A stretch of DNA of 64,000 nt from Paenibacillus farraposensis (GCF_020736845.1 NZ_JAFFQR010000112.1:860911-924910), one strand, 5' to 3'. Shown: positions 46,876-55,951, counted from the stretch's first letter. Program-made: numbers and translations. Notes: generated by a model not told the origin, from the letters alone.

Positions 46876-47316
46876 TTGGCACACCATACTTATCGCCTTG
46901 CTTTCTACAGCCGTGTTGTCTGCGCTGTTATTGCGCTTCTGTTTATTTTTGGGGGAGCTCGTGTGCCCGGAGCATATGCTTCCTATTGGGACGATGTATA
47001 TCAAGGCTTTGAACAATTTTCCCGATTGCCCAGCGATGTATATCAGCTCAAGGAAAGTTATCGACAAACTCAGGATGAGCTGCAAAAGCCCCGCAGCAGC
47101 ATAGAAGCCTATCAAGAACAAAATGCCGGGCTGCTGGAGCAAAACCGTAGGCTGACTGACACGGTTACGGAGCTAAAAAATCTTCAAACCCAGCGCGATC
47201 AGACCTCACACCGAAATAAGGTGCTTGTAATCACGGCTGTCATCCTGCTGGCTGGTTATTTTGTAGGTACCCGCCTGCTGCGTTACGGGATGCGCCGACG
47301 TTCGGGAAGATACTAA
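46876..47316 (+). CDS. Membrane protein with signal/anchor, coiled coil and C-terminal TM
   Basis: A 146-residue protein that starts at TTG 46876, after AAAAGGAGGG. Residues about 10-35 form a signal or anchor (VVCAVIALLFIFGGARVPGA), 60-105 a coiled coil (QLKESYRQTQDELQKPRSSI), and 115-138 a membrane helix followed by basic residues (RYGMRRRSGRY). It precedes the AIM24 gene by 26 bases and is probably co-transcribed. No family assignment is possible; a topology with the coil outside the cell and the tail inside fits. Confidence 0.6.
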   Translation: MAHHTYRLAFYSRVVCAVIALLFIFGGARVPGAYASYWDDVYQGFEQFSRLPSDVYQLKESYRQTQDELQKPRSSIEAYQEQNAGLLEQNRRLTDTVTELKNLQTQRDQTSHRNKVLVITAVILLAGYFVGTRLLRYGMRRRSGRY

Positions 47317-47341
47317 TTGTCTGAAAGGATGAAACGTCTGA

Positions 47342-48046
47342 ATGGACATACAAGCAGGCCAACACCATGATGAAAGCGTCGGTTCGGTTGTAGCGATTAA
47401 CCTGGCAGAAGGGGAAAAGCTGCATGTTCTGCATCCGCAGCAAATTATCGCTTACCGTGGCCCCAGCTCAGGCCGCAGTGATAAGCTGATGAATATAAAA
47501 GGCATGTATCGCAAGCACAAACTGATTCAGGCCGATTTCACCGGGGCTTGCCGTCTGATTGCCGCCCTTCCACCCGGCTTTAGCCTGAAAATGGTTGAGC
47601 TTCAAGGAGGCGACGATCTGTTGTACGATTTTCGCAATCTGTTCTGGTACAGCTCAGGCATCCATATGCGTACCAGGCTGCTGAGCATGAAAAACATGCT
47701 GTTCACCCGCGACGTCATTAAAATGAAATTTGACGGTGTAGGTCAAATTGGTCTATTGACTCAGGGATGGGTATGCCAGGAACAGCTTCATCCGGCAGAG
47801 CCAATATATATCGACGCGAGTAGCGTGATTGCTTACCCTGAAAACGCCAAGCTGGAGTTGACCGTGTACGGTAACCATCTGGCCAGCCAGCATATGAATT
47901 ATCATTTTAAAATGACCGGACAGGGTAGCGTGCTGTTTCACGCCGGCGAACACCATCGACGCCTCCAACAGGATATGAACGACGATGGCGTAATCAAACG
48001 ATTTTTAAGGGAAGTTATTCCCTTTGGCGGAGTGTTTATCAAATAG
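47342..48046 (+). CDS. AIM24 family protein
   Basis: A 234-residue protein of the AIM24/TRAP-like family, a tandem beta-structure whose bacterial members have no agreed function. The segments VVAINLAEGEKLHVLHPQQI and VKGMYRKHKL-type strands near the start, and GWVCQEQLHPAEPIYIDASS and VIPFGGVFIK near the end, fit. It starts at ATG 47342 after GAAAGG. The adjacent coiled-coil membrane protein may anchor or regulate it. Confidence 0.8.
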   Translation: MDIQAGQHHDESVGSVVAINLAEGEKLHVLHPQQIIAYRGPSSGRSDKLMNIKGMYRKHKLIQADFTGACRLIAALPPGFSLKMVELQGGDDLLYDFRNLFWYSSGIHMRTRLLSMKNMLFTRDVIKMKFDGVGQIGLLTQGWVCQEQLHPAEPIYIDASSVIAYPENAKLELTVYGNHLASQHMNYHFKMTGQGSVLFHAGEHHRRLQQDMNDDGVIKRFLREVIPFGGVFIK

Positions 48047-48085
48047 CTCTGCCATGCTATAATGGCAATGCTATCAGTAAAACAG

Positions 48086-48112
48086 TTGGTCCCCTGCGGC
48101 CGACATTATAAT
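48086..48112 (+). promoter_or_regulatory. Candidate promoter of the queuosine operon
   Basis: TTGGTC (48086-48091) and TATAAT (48107-48112) are 15 bases apart, with a second TATAAT at 48058-48063. Transcription from near 48119 would begin with a small hairpin CCATGC/GCATGG that abuts the riboswitch aptamer. Confidence 0.45.
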
Positions 48113-48137
48113 GAAGAAAATCCATGCGTCATGCATG

Positions 48138-48173
48138 GGAGAGGTTCGCGAACTCCCTCTATAAAAAACTAAC
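48138..48173 (+). promoter_or_regulatory. preQ1-I riboswitch aptamer
   Basis: GAGAGGTTC and the pairing CCCTCT form the P1 stem, and the A-rich tail ATAAAAAACTAA fits the preQ1-I class pseudoknot exactly. It lies 140 bases before the queC start and controls the operon in response to pre-queuosine1. It falls inside a longer reading frame that starts at 48124; that frame's N-terminal part is not real protein. Confidence 0.93.
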
Positions 48174-48176
48174 GAT

Positions 48177-48225
48177 GCTTTGTCCTCCGCATGTACAACG
48201 ACTCACGGGGCAAGGCCTGTTTTTT
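48177..48225 (+). terminator. Terminator of the preQ1 riboswitch expression platform
   Basis: GCTTTGTCC (48177-48185) pairs with GGGCAAGGC (48208-48216) with two wobble pairs, followed by TTTTTT at 48220-48225. Its 5' arm starts right after the aptamer tail, so preQ1 binding should favour termination. This supports transcriptional attenuation rather than only translational control. Confidence 0.72.
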
Positions 48226-48312
48226 GTTGAAGCTGGTTCAAGAACTCTCTTTCTTCCAAGTGACAAGGGCGCTGTGTCTGCCACCATTCCAAGAAGATTG
48301 AGAGGTTTTTTT

Positions 48313-48996
48313 ATGTTTACCAACGAAAAAGCGATCGTCGTATTCAGCGGCGGTCAAGACAGCACCACCTGTTTATATTGGGCGAACCAACATTTTGCCG
48401 AAGTAGAAACGGTGACGTTTGATTACGGTCAACGCCACAAGCAGGAAATCGAAGTAGCCGCCGGAATTGCCCGCGAGCTGGGTGTTCCGCAAACGGTGCT
48501 CGATATGAGCCTGCTCAATCAGCTAGCTCCTAATGCCCTCACACGTACTGACATTGATATTACGCAACAGGAAGGCGAATTGCCGAGTACATTTGTAGAC
48601 GGCCGCAACCTGCTGTTCCTGAGCTTCGCGGCAGTTCTCGCCAAGCAAAAAGGAGCACGCCACATCATTACTGGCGTTTGCGAGACCGATTTCAGCGGTT
48701 ATCCCGACTGCCGGGATTCTTTTGTCAAATCGCTGAACGTCACACTCAATCTTTCGATGGACTATCCCTTTGTTATTCATACTCCGCTCATGTGGCTAAA
48801 TAAGGCTGAAACCTGGAAAATGGCCGATGAGCTGGGAGCCTTTGAATTTGTCAGAGCCCGTACATTAACGTGCTATAACGGCGTTATTGGCGATGGCTGT
48901 GGCGAATGTCCTGCCTGCCAGCTTCGCCGCGCTGGACTGGAGCAATATCTCGCGGTTCGCGAAGCCTCGTCTCAAGGAGCGGAAGGCCATGCGTGA
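48313..48996 (+). CDS. queC: 7-cyano-7-deazaguanine synthase
   Basis: Converts 7-carboxy-7-deazaguanine to preQ0 with ATP and ammonia. ATG at 48313 follows GAGAGG by 7 bases and gives 227 residues. The PP-loop ATPase motif [13 protein letters not shown] is at about residue 10. The C-terminal zinc cysteines are in [20 protein letters not shown]. The last 8 bases overlap queD. Confidence 0.95.
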   Translation: MFTNEKAIVVFSGGQDSTTCLYWANQHFAEVETVTFDYGQRHKQEIEVAAGIARELGVPQTVLDMSLLNQLAPNALTRTDIDITQQEGELPSTFVDGRNLLFLSFAAVLAKQKGARHIITGVCETDFSGYPDCRDSFVKSLNVTLNLSMDYPFVIHTPLMWLNKAETWKMADELGAFEFVRARTLTCYNGVIGDGCGECPACQLRRAGLEQYLAVREASSQGAEGHA

Positions 48997-49480
48997 GCCA
49001 GGTACCTTTCGCATTGTCGACAAGCTCCAGCAGTTCGGGACAGACATTGAACGCTCCCAGCTGCGCTATCACCGCAAGCGCGTATTGGTCAGCAAGCAAT
49101 TTACGTTTGATGCAGCACATCATTTGCACTGCTATGAAGGCAAGTGCAAAAACCTGCACGGACATACCTATATTGTCGTTTTTGGCATAAGCGGCATACC
49201 GGACGAGACTGGTCTGACGATGGATTTTGGCGATATTAAAACGATCTGGAAAGAGCGGATTGAGCCTTATTTGGATCACCGCTATCTGAATGAGACACTG
49301 CCGCCAATGAACACAACTGCGGAAAATATGGTCGTCTGGATCTTTGAGCAAATGGAGTCCGCCCTAACCTCGGATGCATACCGTTCCCGTGTGGAAGGTG
49401 GACGCACCGAATTTGTGCGGCTGTTCGAGACACCTACCAGCTACGCCGAATTCCGACGGGAGTGGATGCAGGATGAATAA
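48989..49480 (+). CDS. queD: 6-carboxy-5,6,7,8-tetrahydropterin synthase
   Basis: Makes 6-carboxytetrahydropterin from dihydroneopterin triphosphate. ATG at 48989 follows AAGGAG by 9 bases and gives 163 residues. The zinc ligands are in FTFDAAHHL, and [10 protein letters not shown] and LDHRYLNE complete the family core. The first about 25 residues ([20 protein letters not shown]) extend beyond the usual start. It overlaps queC and queE by 8 bases each. Confidence 0.94.
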   Translation: MREPGTFRIVDKLQQFGTDIERSQLRYHRKRVLVSKQFTFDAAHHLHCYEGKCKNLHGHTYIVVFGISGIPDETGLTMDFGDIKTIWKERIEPYLDHRYLNETLPPMNTTAENMVVWIFEQMESALTSDAYRSRVEGGRTEFVRLFETPTSYAEFRREWMQDE

Positions 49481-50351
49481 TACCGTGACTGCTCACCATA
49501 CAGCCACGTCGTCACGCAGGACCAAAACGGCTCCCATCCCCGTACTGGAGGTGTTTGGTCCCACCGTTCAGGGCGAAGGCATGGTCATTGGGCGCAAAAC
49601 GATGTTTGTTCGTACCGCAGGCTGTGATTACCATTGCTCGTGGTGTGATTCTGCCTTTACTTGGGACGGCAGCGCCAAGGATCAAATCCGCCGCCTGAGT
49701 GCCACAGACATCTGGCAGGAGCTGAAGGCCATCGGCGGCGAGCGCTTTGCGCATGTGACCCTTTCCGGAGGCAATCCTGCCCTGCTGCCACAGCTTGGGG
49801 AGCTGATCACCCTGCTGCGTAGCCAAGGCATTGCTACCGCCGTCGAAACCCAAGGCTCCCGCTGGCAGAATTGGCTGTACGATATCGACGAGGTGACCTT
49901 ATCCCCCAAGCCGCCCAGTTCAGGCATGGCGACCAACTGGGATGTGCTGGATGATATCGTTGCCCGTCTGACGAATCGGAAGACTGCTGATTGGAAGACG
50001 GTTGGAGAGTCCTCGTCAGCGTCCAACGTCCCAACCGCAATGTGTGCGAAGGAACCCGCTAATGAATCTGTAATGTTCTACTCAGGAGCTTGCAGCTTGA
50101 AGATCGTCATATTCGATGATACCGATCTCGCATATGCGCGCACCATTCACGAGCGCTACCCACATGTACCGCTGTTCCTCCAGACCGGCAATCCAGATGT
50201 GAACACCGAGAACACCGGACAGATCGCAGAGTCTCTTTTGCATCGTTATGAATGGCTTATCGACCGTGTCATGGATGATTCCCGGCTGAACAACGTTAGA
50301 GTACTTCCGCAGCTCCACACCCTGGTATGGGGCAACAAACGCGGCGTATAA
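49473..50351 (+). CDS. queE: 7-carboxy-7-deazaguanine synthase (radical SAM) with internal insert
   Basis: Radical SAM enzyme that forms the deazaguanine ring. ATG at 49473 gives 292 residues. The cluster motif CDYHCSWCD and VLEVFGPTVQGEGMVIGRKT match Bacillus QueE, about 243 residues long. The extra length is mainly a segment between LTNRKTADWKT and SLKIVIFDD (about residues 165-205) that is Ser/Ala-rich and not conserved. It may be a loop insertion. The C-terminal LPQLHTLVWGNKRGV is canonical. Confidence 0.93.
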   Translation: MNNTVTAHHTATSSRRTKTAPIPVLEVFGPTVQGEGMVIGRKTMFVRTAGCDYHCSWCDSAFTWDGSAKDQIRRLSATDIWQELKAIGGERFAHVTLSGGNPALLPQLGELITLLRSQGIATAVETQGSRWQNWLYDIDEVTLSPKPPSSGMATNWDVLDDIVARLTNRKTADWKTVGESSSASNVPTAMCAKEPANESVMFYSGACSLKIVIFDDTDLAYARTIHERYPHVPLFLQTGNPDVNTENTGQIAESLLHRYEWLIDRVMDDSRLNNVRVLPQLHTLVWGNKRGV

Positions 50352-50451
50352 CATTTATATGCAATATATTCCGTAGAGGCTGTATGTGATACACAAGATG
50401 CTTGTAATTCGTCGAAGCACTCCTTCACTATCCAGGTTACAAAACAAGAGA

Positions 50452-50645
50452 AACCCTCGTCCGAGAGGACGGGGTTGGTCAACAAGAACTCGCTCCCTTT
50501 ATACAGGAGCGAGCACTATTCACTTTTACTCACCATCATGTAAAAAGAGCAGGGACTTTATGGTGTTGACGGCGATCGGAGGCTCAAATCCTACGCGGAG
50601 CATCACCTAACCGAACCTCTACCACCATAACTCCCTGCCTCTTTT
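50452..50645 (+). ncRNA. Structured region between queE and queF, identity unknown
   Basis: Three hairpins follow each other: AACCCTCGTCC/GGACGGGGTT (50452-50476), CTCGCTCC/GGAGCGAG (50489-50513), and a large one in which GCAGGGA plus TTATGGTG (50549-50565) pair with CACCATAA plus TCCCTGC (50623-50638), followed by CTCTTTT. The 57-base interior of the last is GC-rich with further pairing potential. The last could terminate queE or be part of a leader RNA for queF. It does not match the tRNA or preQ1-I pattern. The rest of 50352-50451 holds nothing clear. Confidence 0.45.
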
Positions 50646-50680
50646 ACCAAATTAACCAAACTTAAGGAGCCTCACCTAAC

Positions 50681-51178
50681 ATGACCGGAAGAAAACCCGA
50701 AGAAATGACCGACGTTACCCTGCTTGGCAATAAAGGCACACAATACACCTTTGCCTATGATCCTGCCATTCTCGAAAGCTTCGATAATAAACACCCGTAC
50801 CGCGATTATTTTGTAAAATTCAATTGTCCGGAGTTTACCAGCCTGTGCCCGATTACAGGACAGCCTGATTTTGCTACGATCTACATCAGCTACATTCCTG
50901 ATATTAAAATGGTAGAAAGTAAATCTCTCAAGCTGTACCTGTTCAGCTTCCGCAACCATGGCGATTTCCATGAGGACTGCGTCAACATCATCATGAATGA
51001 CCTGATCAAGCTGATGGACCCGCGTTATATCGAAGTGTGGGGCAAGTTTACGCCGCGCGGCGGCATCTCCATAGACCCATACACAAACTACGGCAAACCG
51101 GGGACCAAATATGAGCAAATGGCCGAACATCGCATGATAAATCATGATATGTACCCGGAGACGGTGGATAACCGTTAA
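50681..51178 (+). CDS. queF: NADPH-dependent 7-cyano-7-deazaguanine reductase
   Basis: Reduces preQ0 to preQ1. The 165-residue single-domain form has the catalytic Cys in [20 protein letters not shown] and the motif [20 protein letters not shown], with Glu binding preQ0. ATG 50681 follows AAGGAG by 11 bases. It lies 329 bases after queE, separated by a structured region, so it may have its own promoter or an additional control point. Confidence 0.95.
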   Translation: MTGRKPEEMTDVTLLGNKGTQYTFAYDPAILESFDNKHPYRDYFVKFNCPEFTSLCPITGQPDFATIYISYIPDIKMVESKSLKLYLFSFRNHGDFHEDCVNIIMNDLIKLMDPRYIEVWGKFTPRGGISIDPYTNYGKPGTKYEQMAEHRMINHDMYPETVDNR

Positions 51179-51210
51179 GCTCATATCTCTTCTGACATAG
51201 CATAAATACC

Positions 51211-51256
51211 AAGGGGGTGTCCTAAAAGTCATAAAATGGCTTAAAGGCAGCCCCTT
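51211..51256 (+). terminator. Long hairpin after queF, insertion-sequence-like
   Basis: AAGGGG..TG..CC..AAGTCAT pairs with ATGGCTT..GG.CAGCCCCTT, followed by CGTCGTTTTGC. The sequence resembles terminal hairpins of IS1182-type elements but no transposase is near. It may act as the queF terminator. The remaining 51257-51545 is AT-rich, with no gene visible. Confidence 0.5.
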
Positions 51257-51545
51257 CGTCGTTTTGCGAGTACTCTATCAAGCACGACCCGTAGTCTATA
51301 TACGCGTAAAATTGTAGGTTTGATTTTTTGTATTACATGTTTAGATTCTGACGCGCAAATTAAACAATATGATATAAAATAATATCAAAATGCCCCCGCT
51401 TGCCATTAAATCAAGCAATGACGAGTATGCAGCCGAATGGGCTAGCAGCACCGAGTAAAGATAGGCTTTATTCCACTTTCAGCCATTTGCTGCAAACGGA
51501 TCGCTTCCTATATCTTAAAATGTACATACATCACCGGAGGTTGCT

Positions 51546-52814
51546 ATGACTACTAAATCTGCAGCAAAAAAAGAAACGGGCCAATCGCTCCCGCTGCAGG
51601 GACCGCAAGCGAAAGGCACCGTTTTTGCGATTCTGATTGCCATCAGTTTCGTTCATCTATTCAATGACTCGATTCAATCGGTCATTCCTGCGATCTTTCC
51701 GATCTTGAAGGAATCTATGAACCTGAACTACACGCAGATCGGCTGGGTTTCATTCGCCATTAATTTTACTGCTTCGATCATGCAGCCGGTCATTGGCTTG
51801 TTTTCGGACAAAAGACCTACGCCTGCTATCCTGCCCATCGGTATGGGCTTTACGCTCACAGGCATGCTGCTGCTGGCTTATGCCCCAGACTATAAAGCGG
51901 TGCTGCTGGCGGTTATCTTCGTCGGCCTTGGCTCAGCGGCTTTTCACCCGGAAGGCTCGCGGGTATCGCATATGGCGGCCGGAACCCGCCGCGGACTGGC
52001 CCAATCCATCTTCCAGGTCGGCGGCAATGCAGGGCAATCGCTGGCACCGATGCTTACGAGCTGGATTTTTATCCCGCTGGGGCAATTCGGCGCGATCTGG
52101 TTCACAGGCGTTGCTGCAGCCGGAATTGTGGTGCAGTCGTTCATCGCCCGCTGGTACGGTAACATGCTGCGTATAGAAGGCATTATTCGTAAAAAAACGG
52201 CCGCGCGCCGCATAAAACCCGAAGCACGCAAACGCATTATGTTTGCGATGATTGTGCTTATTATACTGGTATTTGTCCGTTCATGGTATTCAACCTCGAT
52301 CGGAAGCTACTATTCGTTCTACCTGATGGAAGTGTTTAAAATGTCACTGGCTGATGCACAGCTGTACATCTTCCTGTTCCTCGGAGCTGGGGCAGTGGGT
52401 ACTTTCTTTGGCGGACCGCTGTCGGACCTTTTTGGTAAACGGAATATGATTTTCCTGTCCATGGTATTGGCCGCGCCTCTTGCACTGTTGCTGCCTTATG
52501 CTAACCAATTCTGGACTGCGATCCTGCTGCCGATTATCGGGTTTATTATGCTGTCGAGCTTCTCGATTACCGTTGTATACGCGCAAATGCTCGTCCCCGG
52601 CAAAATCGGAACGGTGTCCGGTCTGATCACGGGTCTCGCTTTTGGTCTTGGCGGAGTAGGAGCGCTGGTACTCGGCAAGTGGATTGACAAAGTAGGCATC
52701 ACGAACATCATGTTCCTGTGCGGCTTCTTGCCGCTGCTCGGCATGTTGACCTTTCTGCTTCCTACAGATAAAACCTTGAACCGTTGGGCCGAAGAAAATG
52801 GGGCTGAGGTGTAA
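51546..52814 (+). CDS. MFS transporter, fosmidomycin-resistance (Fsr) family
   Basis: A 422-residue exporter with about 12 membrane segments. The N-terminal HLFNDSIQSVIPAIFPILKE and FSDKRPTPAILPIGMG are Fsr signatures, with a central loop IIRKKTAARRIKPEARKR and a C-terminal half GGPLSDLFGKRNM. ATG 51546 follows GGAGG by 4 bases. Fsr proteins export fosmidomycin and related compounds. The physiological substrate is unknown. Confidence 0.88.
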   Translation: MTTKSAAKKETGQSLPLQGPQAKGTVFAILIAISFVHLFNDSIQSVIPAIFPILKESMNLNYTQIGWVSFAINFTASIMQPVIGLFSDKRPTPAILPIGMGFTLTGMLLLAYAPDYKAVLLAVIFVGLGSAAFHPEGSRVSHMAAGTRRGLAQSIFQVGGNAGQSLAPMLTSWIFIPLGQFGAIWFTGVAAAGIVVQSFIARWYGNMLRIEGIIRKKTAARRIKPEARKRIMFAMIVLIILVFVRSWYSTSIGSYYSFYLMEVFKMSLADAQLYIFLFLGAGAVGTFFGGPLSDLFGKRNMIFLSMVLAAPLALLLPYANQFWTAILLPIIGFIMLSSFSITVVYAQMLVPGKIGTVSGLITGLAFGLGGVGALVLGKWIDKVGITNIMFLCGFLPLLGMLTFLLPTDKTLNRWAEENGAEV

Positions 52815-52891
52815 GAGGCCAGCGTGTGGCGGCCATCCCGGCCGCCGTACCTTATAGTATGTTAAAAACACGCATAGATTGGAGCTTATCG

Positions 52892-53410
52892 ATGAATAAA
52901 TCCAAATGCAGCTCACAGGCGGTTTCTGCCACTGTTGTAGAGCTTGCACCTTACCATTGTAAGCATGATGCCATTTTGCATACGTTTTATCTGCCTGAGG
53001 ATCAGCGGCAGTTTACAGGAATGCCGGATGAAATGCTGGCACTGGCCAAGCAGGACCCGCACCGTTATCCTGTCGTCATTACCGCTAACGGAAGAGCAGT
53101 TGGATTTTTCATTTTATACGATGGAGAAGATCTAGCGGACTATGCGAATGCTTCCGAGGCTCTGCTGCTCCGTGCCTTCTCTATTCATTATGCAGATCAA
53201 GGACAAGGATACGCTAAACACGGGTTGCTTCAACTGCCCCAATATATCTCCAAACATTTCCCAAATGTTCGCGAAATCGTACTGGGTGTCAATGCGCGCA
53301 ACCTGCCTGCTCAAAATCTCTATCTCACATGCGGCTTTCAAGATAAGGGTGACACCAGGATGGGACCTTACGGATTGCAGCATATTTTAAAAATGAGCCT
53401 GCATTACTAA
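52892..53410 (+). CDS. GNAT-family N-acetyltransferase
   Basis: A 172-residue acetyltransferase from ATG 52892 (TTGGAG 8 bases before). The acetyl-CoA motif region is ADQGQGYAKHGLLQL (Q-x-x-G-x-A/G), preceded by ALLLRAFSIHY and followed by LGVNARNLPAQNLYLTCGFQ. The substrate cannot be told. It is 77 bases after the Fsr gene. Confidence 0.86.
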   Translation: MNKSKCSSQAVSATVVELAPYHCKHDAILHTFYLPEDQRQFTGMPDEMLALAKQDPHRYPVVITANGRAVGFFILYDGEDLADYANASEALLLRAFSIHYADQGQGYAKHGLLQLPQYISKHFPNVREIVLGVNARNLPAQNLYLTCGFQDKGDTRMGPYGLQHILKMSLHY

Positions 53411-53466
53411 CCACTATGCGTCCTCTCCAAACCAAAAGCTCCCGGTGCTGGCAACGGAAGCTTTTA

Positions 53467-53895
53467 TCATTCGATTTCTCCTAACGAAAAGCTTAGTCTG
53501 TAATTGCCGTACTGCGTCAATTCATCCAGCATGGCATTGAGCTCTGACTGTGATGACAAGCGCAAGCGCATCCAGTAGCAGCCCTCCCCACTGACCCGAT
53601 GAATTTCAACAATATAGGGATGCTTCCGTGCGAAATCCAGGAAAGCACTATGAACGGTTCCCGAATTCAAAAATACCGTAATAAAGGCATGAATGGTCTG
53701 CCCAATTTTTTCAGGGTTCCAGCGTAGCGTATAGCCTTCGATGATGCCTGCATCCTCCATCTTTCGAACACGCGCTCCTACCGCTTGACCTGTAAGATGA
53801 ACGAGCAGACCAATCTCCTTGTGCGACAAAGAGCTGTCCTCAATCAGATGATGAAGAATACGCAGATCGATCTCATCGGGCACCAATAGTTCCAT
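53467..53895 (-). CDS. Lrp/AsnC-family transcriptional regulator
   Basis: A 142-residue regulator from ATG 53895, about 8 bases after AAAGG; an ATG two codons upstream is also possible. The helix-turn-helix is at residues 5-55 (DEIDLRILHHLIEDSSLSHK, TGQAVGARVRKMEDAGIIEG) and the ligand-sensing RAM domain at 65-140. It is divergent from the MBL hydrolase gene, which it may regulate. Confidence 0.88.
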   Translation of the reverse strand: MELLVPDEIDLRILHHLIEDSSLSHKEIGLLVHLTGQAVGARVRKMEDAGIIEGYTLRWNPEKIGQTIHAFITVFLNSGTVHSAFLDFARKHPYIVEIHRVSGEGCYWMRLRLSSQSELNAMLDELTQYGNYRLSFSLGEIE

Positions 53896-54055
53896 AGCCA
53901 TTTTCCTTTCATCATGAAACGAGAATTCTTGTTTTCCTTTCATTAGACCATAGCCTGAATCTTTTGCGTCAGATATGATTGTAACAGAAACAACGAACTG
54001 TCGAATATATCCGGCTAAAAAATTCTTTCAATTATACAAAAGGAGCTATCAATAT

Positions 54056-54808
54056 ATGAAAATCACACTGATTCGCAATGCAACCCTTTGGCTGGAATAT
54101 GGTGGAGTAAAATTTCTGATCGACCCGATGCTGAGCGAACCTGGCATAAATCCGCCTGTTCCGAATACGGCGAATGACCGTCGCAATCCGCTGGTTCCCT
54201 TGCCGCCACAATGGGAAACGCTTGGACAGCCAGATGCTGTTATCGTTACGCATTTGCACCTGGATCATTGGGACCCGGCAGCAGTGCAATGGCTGGACAA
54301 GCATATTCCTGTCTTCTGTCAGCCCGGCAATGAAGAACAGATTGCTGCTGACGGTTTTACACAGGTTAATCCGATTTGGGTGGTTGGGTCTATGGGAGAA
54401 ATCGAGATTATCCGCACAACCGGACATCATGGTACCGGAGAAATCGGGGAACAGATGGGACCCGTATCAGGCTTTGTGTTTCAAGGTCCAGATGAACCTG
54501 TCGTCTATTTGGCCGGGGATACCATCTGGTGCAGTGAAGTCGCGGAAACACTCGACGAATACCGTCCTGACTGGACGATTGTGAATGCTGGAGGAGCCCG
54601 GTTTACGGCGGGTGATCCCATTATTATGACTGCCCAGGATGTAATAAAGGTAGCGCAGCATGCTCCTTATACACAAGTCGTGGCTGTTCACATGGAAGCC
54701 ATCAATCATTGTCTGCTGACTCGCTCCGAGCTTGCGGAACATATCAACCGTGAAGGTTTGGAAGATCGTGTCCATATTCCGGCAGATGGAGCGACGATTT
54801 CGGCATAA
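54056..54808 (+). CDS. Metallo-beta-lactamase-fold hydrolase
   Basis: A 250-residue MBL-fold protein from ATG 54056, 8 bases after AAAGGAG. The motif THLHLDHWDPAAV (H-x-H-x-D-H) is at about residue 65, HHGTGEIG and YLAGDTIWC supply other ligands, and the C-terminal VHMEAINHC ends the core. It is similar in opening to UPF0173 but is a different subfamily (L-ascorbate-6-phosphate lactonase-like group). Function is unknown. It is divergent from the Lrp-like gene. Confidence 0.82.
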   Translation: MKITLIRNATLWLEYGGVKFLIDPMLSEPGINPPVPNTANDRRNPLVPLPPQWETLGQPDAVIVTHLHLDHWDPAAVQWLDKHIPVFCQPGNEEQIAADGFTQVNPIWVVGSMGEIEIIRTTGHHGTGEIGEQMGPVSGFVFQGPDEPVVYLAGDTIWCSEVAETLDEYRPDWTIVNAGGARFTAGDPIIMTAQDVIKVAQHAPYTQVVAVHMEAINHCLLTRSELAEHINREGLEDRVHIPADGATISA

Positions 54809-54942
54809 TTTGCAGTTTGCGGTTTGAACACGACTTGCAGTTAGTGAAGAATACCTGCATACAAGGGGGGCTTCCCTGAGTCACCGTTTGCGCCCATTTT
54901 GAATATATTGGATTTCAAAACGCCTAAAGAAGGAGATTAACA

Positions 54943-55842
54943 ATGAATTGGCAGTATCCTAATTACGGTACAGAAACCCAATGTAAAGAAGTTCCGATTG
55001 CTTTTCCTCCCCAGCATCAGTACAGACAGCCTGGGCTGGAATATCTGATGGTTCCACGCCCTATTTTTGATAATCCAAAATATATCGGCACTGGAAAGCT
55101 TCAGGATCGGGTTGCAATTATTAGCGGCGGCGATAGCGGTATTGGCCGTGCGGTGGCGGTGGCTTTTGCCAAAGAAGGAGCCGACCTGGTCATTGCCTAT
55201 CTCGATGAACATCGGGATGCGATGGAAACCCGCGATGTGATTCACAAGCTCGGCAGACGCTGTTTGTTAATTCCGGGCGATTTGAGGCAAAAAAGCAATT
55301 GCTGTCTGGTGGTCCAAAAAACAATGGAAGCCTTCGGACGTATCGACATCCTTATTAATAACATGGGGGTTCAGTTTGTACGCGAATCCTATCTGGATAT
55401 CAGCGAGCAACAGCTTCGTGATACGTTTGATACGAATATTATTTCCTTCTTTTATATGACATCAGCAGCACTGCCGTATATGCGGGCTGGAGCCAGCATT
55501 GTTAATACGGCTTCGGTTACAGCATATGTCGGGCAAAAGAATTTGATCGACTATGCATCCACCAAAGGTGCGATTGTGAGTTTTACCCGCGCTCTGGCTA
55601 ATAATCTGGTCGATCAATGCATTCGCGTGAACGCCATTGCTCCCGGTCCTATCTGGACTCCGTTGAATGCCGCCACACAATCACCGGAAGCGATCCGCAT
55701 CTTCGGCACCAATACACCGATGAAGCGTGCCGGGCAGCCTTATGAGTTGGCCCCAGCCTATGTGCTGCTGGCTTCGGATGACGGCTCCTTTATTACAGGC
55801 CAAACGCTGCATGTCAATGGCGGGCAAATGGTAACCACTTAG
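54943..55842 (+). CDS. Short-chain dehydrogenase/reductase (YhxC/YdaD type)
   Basis: A 299-residue NAD(P)-dependent oxidoreductase. The nucleotide-binding motif is SGGDSGIGRAVAVAF (about residue 57). NNMGVQ and the catalytic Ser (TASVTAY) with Tyr-x3-Lys (YASTKGA) are intact. The N-terminal about 50 residues are the extension typical of the Bacillus YhxC/YdaD group. The substrate is unknown. The ribosome site is AAGGAG before ATG 54943. Confidence 0.9.
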   Translation: MNWQYPNYGTETQCKEVPIAFPPQHQYRQPGLEYLMVPRPIFDNPKYIGTGKLQDRVAIISGGDSGIGRAVAVAFAKEGADLVIAYLDEHRDAMETRDVIHKLGRRCLLIPGDLRQKSNCCLVVQKTMEAFGRIDILINNMGVQFVRESYLDISEQQLRDTFDTNIISFFYMTSAALPYMRAGASIVNTASVTAYVGQKNLIDYASTKGAIVSFTRALANNLVDQCIRVNAIAPGPIWTPLNAATQSPEAIRIFGTNTPMKRAGQPYELAPAYVLLASDDGSFITGQTLHVNGGQMVTT

Positions 55843-55874
55843 ACAGATACAATAACTGTCCAACGCTTAAACAT

Positions 55875-55920
55875 AAGGAACCCCCAGTATCCACCTTAGA
55901 AGTGGGACTGGAGGTTCCTT
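55875..55920. terminator. Bidirectional terminator between SDR and sugar permease genes
   Basis: AAGGAACC-c-CCAGT pairs with ACTGG-a-GGTTCCTT with an internal CCACCTTAGAAGTGGG hairpin. It lies 33 bases past the SDR stop and 32 bases from the stop of the convergent permease gene. Confidence 0.8.
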
Positions 55921-55951
55921 GTTGGTTATACGCGATCACTTGAAGATGAGA

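Noticed and set aside
48124-48312. N-terminal extension of queC by 63 codons.
   Set aside because: It is the preQ1-I riboswitch and its terminator; the real start is at 48313.
50547-50640. The queE/queF spacer contains CTCAAATCC, like a tRNA T-loop.
   Set aside because: The flanking bases do not form the 5-pair T-stem, and no acceptor stem or anticodon arm can be built.
51211-51256. A whole insertion sequence after queF.
   Set aside because: Only one IS-like terminal hairpin is visible; no transposase frame or second inverted repeat was found in 51179-51545.
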